From: Streptomyces scopuliridis RB72
GTDB lineage: Bacteria; Actinomycetota; Actinomycetes; Streptomycetales; Streptomycetaceae
Direction: 5' to 3'
Assembly (NCBI RefSeq): GCF_000718095.1
Contig: NZ_JOEI01000023.1
Coordinates: 1 to 64,000, forward strand
Length of the DNA stretch: 64,000 nucleotides
The position numbers and the translations under genes were made by a program. Of this stretch, positions 59,186 through 64,000 are shown piece after piece. The notes beneath the pieces were generated by a model. The model had not been told where the DNA came from. It saw only the letters and a list, made by a program, of their open reading frames with translations, and made no database searches. Within the stretch, counting starts at the first letter, position 1; the number at the start of each line of letters is the position of its first letter.

Positions 59186-60973
59186 TCAGCCCGAGTGCCT
59201 CGGCTGAAGCGTGGTCGCGTATGCCCCGCCTCGCGCCAGCAACTCCTGATGGCTGCCCGCCTCGACGATGTGGCCGCGCTCCATCACGATGATGCGGTCC
59301 GCGTTCCGGATGGTGGACAGCCGGTGCGCCACGACGAACACCGTCCTGCCCCGGACAAGACGGGACAGCGCGTCCTGGATCAGCCCTTCCGACGTGTTGT
59401 CGAGGGCCGAGGTCGCCTCGTCGAGCACCAGGATGCGGGGATCCCGGATCAGCGCCCTGGCGATCGCCAGCCGCTGCTTCTGCCCGCCCGACAGCCGGGC
59501 GCCACGCTGCCCCACCACCGTGTCGAGGCCGTCCGGCAGCCGCTCGATGAACTCCATCGCGTTCGCGGCGAGCAACGCCCGGCGCAGCGCGTCCTCGTCG
59601 GCGCCGCCCTCCAGACCGTAGGTGACGTTCTCCCGGATGGTTCCCTCGAACAGGATCGACTCCTGCGGCACGACGGACAGGAAGCGACGGTAGGTGCGCA
59701 GATCCAGGGAGGCCATGTCGGCGCCGTCGAGCAGTATCCGGCCCTCGGTGGGCCGGATGAAACCGATCAGCAGGTTCAGGATCGTGGACTTGCCCGCCCC
59801 GGACGCGCCGACCAGGGCTATGGTCTCGCCGGGCCGTACGGACAGCTCGAACCCGCGCACCGAGTGCTCCGTCGCCTCGGGGTAACGGAAACCCATCCCC
59901 TGGAAGTCGATGCGCCCGCCGATACGGTCGACGGACGCCTTGCCCTCATTGCTCTCCAGATCGGGCGCCTGAAGGACCTCACCGATCGAACGCACCGACT
60001 CCAGACCCTTGGAAATGATCGGGGTCAGATTCATCAGCGTCGTCAGCGAGGCGGTCAGCGCCGTGAAGAAGGCGCTGATCATCACGACATCGCCGGCCGA
60101 GAGCCCCAGCCATCCGTAGTACGCGACGACCGCCGAGCCCGAGAGACAGCCGACCGCCATCGTGTTGAGCAGGATCCAGGAGAGCGATCCGAAGCGGCCG
60201 TTGAGCAGATCGAGCCGGAACCCGGCGGAGAGCACCCGCTCCAGGGTGTGGTCGACGCGGTGCAGCGCGGTCCGCTCCAGACCGTGGGCACGGGTGATCG
60301 GGATGAGCGTGGTCATCTCGCCGACCCGTGAGGAGAGCTGCTCGATCTCCAGCCGGAACTCCTCGTTGTTGCTGCGGATCCGGGAGCGCAGCCGGCGTAC
60401 CAGCAGAGCCGCCAGCGGCACGACGACCAGGAACACCGGCAGCACGACGGGGGCGCGGTACCCGATCACCGCCAGTCCGCCGATCAGCGTCATGATGGCG
60501 GCGAGCCCCATGTCGGCGCTCTGCTGGGTCATCTGCTCCACGCCCTCGACGTCCCGTACGACCTTGGTCTGCAGGACGCCCGCGCTGACCCGGGCGTGGT
60601 AACCGATGGACAGATACTGCATGCGGCGGCAGAGCGCCGAGCGCAGCTCGCGGCCCATCCGGCGGATGCTGGAGCTCATCAGGCGCGCGTAGAGCAGCGC
60701 CAGCGGGAAGTTCAGCACCAGGACGAACACCAGGACCCCGGTGTTGTACCAGAGTTCGGCGACCGGACCGTGATCCACCACCACATCGATGATGTTGGCC
60801 GTGATCAGGGGGAGCAGCCAGACCGGAATGTGTTTGACGGCGAACACCACGACCGCGAGGGACAGCCGGTGGCGGTCGGGCCGGAAGAGATAGGCGAGGG
60901 TGCGGAGCGGATGCTCCCCGGAGTAGTGGTGGTCCAGCGGACTGGGACGCGGGGCGGATTCGGGTTTCTGCAT
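59186..60973 (-). CDS. ABC exporter, fused membrane-ATPase subunit
   Basis: A 595-residue half-transporter. Six membrane helices occupy about 30-330 (VVFAVKHIPVWLLPLITANI, AIMTLIGGLAVIGYRAPVVL). ATPase: ETIALVGASGAGKSTILNLL (Walker A), SVVPQESILFEGTIRENVTY (Q-loop), LSGGQKQRLAIARALIRDPR (signature), ILVLDEATSALDN (Walker B), VVAHRLST (H-loop). It works as a homodimer exporting lipid, drug or peptide; no specificity can be read. ATG 60973 has GAGG upstream. Divergent from the phosphatase gene. Confidence 0.88.
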   Translation of the reverse strand: MQKPESAPRPSPLDHHYSGEHPLRTLAYLFRPDRHRLSLAVVVFAVKHIPVWLLPLITANIIDVVVDHGPVAELWYNTGVLVFVLVLNFPLALLYARLMSSSIRRMGRELRSALCRRMQYLSIGYHARVSAGVLQTKVVRDVEGVEQMTQQSADMGLAAIMTLIGGLAVIGYRAPVVLPVFLVVVPLAALLVRRLRSRIRSNNEEFRLEIEQLSSRVGEMTTLIPITRAHGLERTALHRVDHTLERVLSAGFRLDLLNGRFGSLSWILLNTMAVGCLSGSAVVAYYGWLGLSAGDVVMISAFFTALTASLTTLMNLTPIISKGLESVRSIGEVLQAPDLESNEGKASVDRIGGRIDFQGMGFRYPEATEHSVRGFELSVRPGETIALVGASGAGKSTILNLLIGFIRPTEGRILLDGADMASLDLRTYRRFLSVVPQESILFEGTIRENVTYGLEGGADEDALRRALLAANAMEFIERLPDGLDTVVGQRGARLSGGQKQRLAIARALIRDPRILVLDEATSALDNTSEGLIQDALSRLVRGRTVFVVAHRLSTIRNADRIIVMERGHIVEAGSHQELLARGGAYATTLQPRHSG

Positions 60974-61079
60974 GGAGAGCGGAGTCCTCTTTCGGCAGCG
61001 ATGGCGCGCGCTCGATTGCAGACACCCAGTTTCCTCCGGCCCGCTCCCGGGGGGAAGCGCTTTCTGAGCCCCCCCCGGC

Positions 61080-61143
61080 GCCGGACCGGGCAGCGGCCCA
61101 CATCGGACCGGCGGCGGCTCACGCCGGACCGGGCAGCGGCTCA
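61080..61143. repeat. degenerate 21-bp direct repeats
   Basis: GCCGGACCGGGCAGCGGC occurs at 61080-61097 and 61123-61140, with a diverged copy between (TCGGACCGGCGGCGGCTCA). They lie in the divergent promoter of the ABC exporter and phosphatase. Confidence 0.5.
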
Positions 61144-61180
61144 GGGAGTGGGACGGGCCGATCGGTGAGATGGTGGCTGC

Positions 61181-62857
61181 ATGGCTGATCGGGGCGCACC
61201 TCCGGCTGCCGTGTCGCTGCCGGACGACTGGCCCGCCCATCCGGACCTGAGTCTCGCGCTCAACCGGATGGGAAGCTTCGACTGGGATCTCGCCAGCGGG
61301 CTGCTGCATCTGGACGCGCCCGCCCTCCAGATCCTGGGCCTTCGCCCGGAGGAGTACGCCGGCCGTCCGCGCAGCCTCGTCCGCCGGATGCCGCTGTCCG
61401 AGGCCGCGCGGCTGAAGAGCCTGCTGGCGCGGGCGCTCAAGGAGGGCGCGGCCGAGGTCGCGGCGTACTTCCGGATCATCCGCCCGGACAGATCACGCCA
61501 GTGGACCCGTGCCCAGGCGCATATCGCGTACGACGGCGCGGGACGGCCGCGGCGGATCATCGGCCTCGTACGGAGCGCGGAACACGAGCTGACCGAGGTG
61601 GCCGCCAGAAGCGATCTGGACGAGGCACGGCGCAGGCTGACCGGAGTGGTGGAGCGCACCACCGTCCTGCTGGCGCGCGCCGAGACCGTCGAGGACGTCC
61701 TCGACGTCCTGCGGGACGAGGAGGCGCTCGGCCATCTCAAGGCCGTGAGCGTCATGCTGGGCGTGGTGGAGGGCGGGCGGATCCGGACGATCGCGGAGGG
61801 CCGGTCGGGGTCGTACGTACCGGAGCTGCAGTACACCCGGATCGACGCCCCGTTCCCGATGAGCGAGGTGGTACGCACCCAGCGGCCCCGCTTCATCACC
61901 TCGCGCGAGGATTTCCGGTCCTCCTACCCGCTGCTCTGGCCGCATGTCGAGCCGCTGTCGGTGAGCTCCGGCGCCTATCTGCCGCTGATCGCCCAGGGCA
62001 GGATCATCGGCGCCATGGGGCTGCTCTACCCCCGGCACGGCGGCTTCAGCGCCGAGGAACGCAATCTGCTCGTCGCGCTCTCCAGCGGAATCGCGCAGAG
62101 TCTGCAACGGGCCATCCTCTATGAGCAGGAGCACGATCTCTCCGAGGACCTCCAGCGGGCGATGCTGCCCCGGCACGTCCCCGAGGTCCCCGGCGCGCGC
62201 AGCGTCTTCCGCTACCGCTCCGCGCGGATCGGCCGGAGCGTCGGAGGTGACTGGTACGACGTGCTGCCGCTGCCCGGCGACCGCGTGGGTCTGACGATCG
62301 GTGACGTCCAGGGCCATGACACGGACGCGGCCGTGGTCATGGGCCAGCTGCGCATGGCGCTCTGGGCGTACGCCGCCGAGGGGCATCCGCCCGACGCCGC
62401 GATGGCCCGCGCCTCCGCCCTGCTGCGCGAACTGGGCACCGACCGCTTCGCGACCTGCACCTATGTGGAGGTGAACCTGTCGACCGGAGGGCTGCGGATC
62501 GTACGGGCGGGCCATCTCGACCCGCTGGTGCGGCGCGCCGACGGCAGCTGCCACTGGATCGAGGCGCCCGGCGGGCTGCCCCTCGGGCTCTCGGCGGAGT
62601 TGGCGGAGCTCGGCGGGATCAGCCATCCGGTGACCACGGGGGTGCTGGGGCCCGGTGAGACGCTGCTGCTCTGCACCGACGGGCTGGTGGAGCAGCCGGG
62701 CATCGATCTCGGCGAGAGCCTGGAAGGTCTCAGGGAGACCGTACGGACGGGCCCGGCGGATCCGGAGGAGCTGGCGGACCTGCTGTTCGCGCAGGTGGGG
62801 GAGCGGAGCGGTGGGGACGACATGGCCCTGCTGCTCCTGCGCCGGGACAGCGTCTGA
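61181..62857 (+). CDS. PAS-GAF-PP2C (SpoIIE-like) phosphatase
   Basis: A 558-residue signalling phosphatase. PAS at about 25-130 (MGSFDWDLASGLLHLDAPAL, QILGLRPEEYAGRPRS), GAF at about 165-305 (GAYLPLIAQGRIIGAMGLLY, FSAEERNLLVALSSGIAQSL), and the PP2C/SpoIIE catalytic domain at about 330-555 (RYRSARIGRSVGGDWYDVLP, LTIGDVQGHDTDAAVVMGQL, LLLCTDGLVEQPGIDLGESL, ERSGGDDMALLLLRRDS) with metal-binding aspartates conserved. Such proteins dephosphorylate anti-sigma antagonists. No anti-sigma gene is adjacent. Confidence 0.88.
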   Translation: MADRGAPPAAVSLPDDWPAHPDLSLALNRMGSFDWDLASGLLHLDAPALQILGLRPEEYAGRPRSLVRRMPLSEAARLKSLLARALKEGAAEVAAYFRIIRPDRSRQWTRAQAHIAYDGAGRPRRIIGLVRSAEHELTEVAARSDLDEARRRLTGVVERTTVLLARAETVEDVLDVLRDEEALGHLKAVSVMLGVVEGGRIRTIAEGRSGSYVPELQYTRIDAPFPMSEVVRTQRPRFITSREDFRSSYPLLWPHVEPLSVSSGAYLPLIAQGRIIGAMGLLYPRHGGFSAEERNLLVALSSGIAQSLQRAILYEQEHDLSEDLQRAMLPRHVPEVPGARSVFRYRSARIGRSVGGDWYDVLPLPGDRVGLTIGDVQGHDTDAAVVMGQLRMALWAYAAEGHPPDAAMARASALLRELGTDRFATCTYVEVNLSTGGLRIVRAGHLDPLVRRADGSCHWIEAPGGLPLGLSAELAELGGISHPVTTGVLGPGETLLLCTDGLVEQPGIDLGESLEGLRETVRTGPADPEELADLLFAQVGERSGGDDMALLLLRRDSV

Positions 62858-63116
62858 CGCCGGGATCTCGTCCGACGCCGGGACAGTCGCTCAGGCCATG
62901 GCCGACCAGGTGAGCGGGGACGGCTTCTGACGGAGGGGCAGGTTCCGACGCCCCGGCGACGTCCGGGCCTGGCCGGATTCGCTGTCCCGTTCCTCCCTGT
63001 CACCGCGTGTTCTCCCCGACGTACGCGCGAACCCCTGGTTCATTGGTGTGTGCACGGCAATGCTGGCGGCCGACATCGCACAAGCCATGCGTATCCACCG
63101 TCTTCCAGGAGAAGTT

Positions 63117-64000
63117 GTGGGCCCAGGCATCGCCGGGCGGACCGCCGTGCTCTTCGCGGCCGTGACCGCTCTCACGGTGGGGGCGGTATCCCCGTCCTCC
63201 GCCGACTCCACCCCCGACCCCCGACCCCGGACCGCCGCCGAGGTGTTGCGGCCGGTCGCGCCCCCACCCGCGAGCGCGGCCACCGCGGACCCGAGATCCG
63301 GCGCGACTCCGCGATCCATCGCCGACGCCGACGGCATCGAGACCGCGCGGGCCTCGCGCCCGATCGCCCCCGGCGTCCGGCTCACCTCGTACGACCGGCT
63401 CGAATCCGACAAGTGGCTGCGCGTGGACGCGCTCTCCGTCGACCTCGACGGCACCGGCGCCCAGGCCGACTACCTCTCCTCGGGCAAGGTCTCCGACCGC
63501 CGTACGGTCTCGGAACTGGCCGCAGGCCATGATGCGGGACCCGGACGCCGTACCGTCGCCGCGATCAACGCCGACTTCTTCGACATCAACGAGACGGGCG
63601 CGCCCCAGGGACCCGGGATCGCGGACGGCGAGGTCACGCACTCGCCCGCGCCCGGGGTCAACCAGGCCGTCGGCATCGGCCCCGGGAACGCCGGGCGTCT
63701 GCTGAAGCTGTACTTCGACGGCACCGTGACGCTCCCCTCGGGACCGCGCGCGCTGGAGGCCTACAACGCGGCCAATGTGCCGGCCGGCGGCATCGGCGCC
63801 TACACCGCGGGCTGGGGCGTGGCGGACCGCGCGCTCACGGTGGACCGCGCGACCCCGGTCGCCGAGGCCGCCGTACGGGACGGCAGGGTCGTCTCCGTGA
63901 CGGACCGTCCGGGTACCGGAGCGATCGCCGAGGGCACGACCGTCCTGGTCGGCCGGGAAGCGGGCGCCGAGGCGCTCCGCGCGCTGCGCCCCGGGGACCC
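63117..64000 (+). CDS. secreted phosphodiester glycosidase (N-terminal part, cut by window end)
   Basis: An open frame of 294 codons runs off the window. The signal peptide reads GPGIAGRTAVLFAAVTALTV followed by GAVSPSSA. The mature part has RPIAPGVRLTSYDRLESDKW, DYLSSGKVSDRRTVSELAAG, VAAINADFFDINETGAPQGP, GIADGEVTHSP and NVPAGGIGAYTAGWG, matching the NAGPA/phosphodiester-glycosidase domain (AINADFF motif). Such proteins cleave sugar-phosphate diesters at the cell surface. GTG 63117 with AGGAG five bases upstream is preferred; ATG 63087 is in frame too. The gap 62858-63116 shows nothing. Confidence 0.8.
   Translation, partial: MGPGIAGRTAVLFAAVTALTVGAVSPSSADSTPDPRPRTAAEVLRPVAPPPASAATADPRSGATPRSIADADGIETARASRPIAPGVRLTSYDRLESDKWLRVDALSVDLDGTGAQADYLSSGKVSDRRTVSELAAGHDAGPGRRTVAAINADFFDINETGAPQGPGIADGEVTHSPAPGVNQAVGIGPGNAGRLLKLYFDGTVTLPSGPRALEAYNAANVPAGGIGAYTAGWGVADRALTVDRATPVAEAAVRDGRVVSVTDRPGTGAIAEGTTVLVGREAGAEALRALRPGD

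Overview
The window is about 70% or more GC. Its genes use a strong G/C bias at third codon positions, AGGAG-type ribosome binding sites, many GTG starts and 4-nt ATGA/GTGA overlaps. The gene families present (chaplin, MelC-type tyrosinase pair, DUF6397, DUF6328, GH19 chitinase with a DasR-type box, ECF42 sigma factor with a DGPF partner) point to a Streptomyces chromosome. The mix of accessory catabolic genes, insertion-sequence debris and pseudogenes in the first 12 kb suggests a chromosome arm or another variable region.

Positions 1-12,190 hold a stress/dormancy island resembling the OsdR/DevR-type clusters of streptomycetes: universal stress proteins, CBS-BON proteins, an Acg-type nitroreductase, a zinc alcohol dehydrogenase, an HTH-PPOX fusion, a cyclic-nucleotide-fold protein, phosphoketolase and a response regulator. 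It is decaying. DUF6328 is frameshifted by an 8-bp duplication, phosphoketolase is truncated at an IS remnant, the response regulator has lost its phosphoacceptor, a kinase is joined to the tail of a stress protein, and a second CBS/USP pair is broken. Three palindromes with the same arm-N4-arm layout lie in its promoter regions and may be the shared operator.

Positions 12,191-19,737 carry alcohol/aldehyde and choline-to-betaine genes: an ExaC-like aldehyde dehydrogenase, choline oxidase, betaine aldehyde dehydrogenase, an amino-acid/choline-type permease broken by an internal deletion, and a GAF-domain regulator. Positions 19,838-36,044 are more chromosomal in character: a SWIM/SNF2 helicase pair, a fatty acid desaturase, GNAT proteins, a methyltransferase, an ECF42 sigma factor with its DGPF protein, a CGNR regulator divergent from an SDR, a roadblock protein, DUF6397, and a quinone oxidoreductase divergent from an HxlR regulator. 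Positions 36,120-39,993 hold an Fn3 lipoprotein with a DasR-like box, an SDR relic, an exported beta-carbonic anhydrase, a GNAT and an APH-like kinase.

Positions 39,998-55,516 form a large L-rhamnose locus. Two divergent arms start from one control region (46,164-46,437) in which each promoter is followed by a LacI-type operator. The leftward arm encodes isomerase, bifunctional aldolase/dehydrogenase, kinase and a LacI repressor. The rightward arm encodes an ABC importer, mutarotase, a secreted BNR beta-propeller protein, an arabinose/fucose-isomerase-like protein and a second, closely similar LacI repressor. Together they could release rhamnose outside the cell, import it and convert it via rhamnulose-1-phosphate to lactate and DHAP.

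Positions 55,517-64,000 contain a GH19 chitinase with a DasR-type site, a tyrosinase and its copper chaperone, a chaplin with an unusual histidine-rich repeat tail, an ABC exporter, a PAS-GAF-PP2C phosphatase and the start of a secreted phosphodiester glycosidase. I saw no rRNA, tRNA or CRISPR array.
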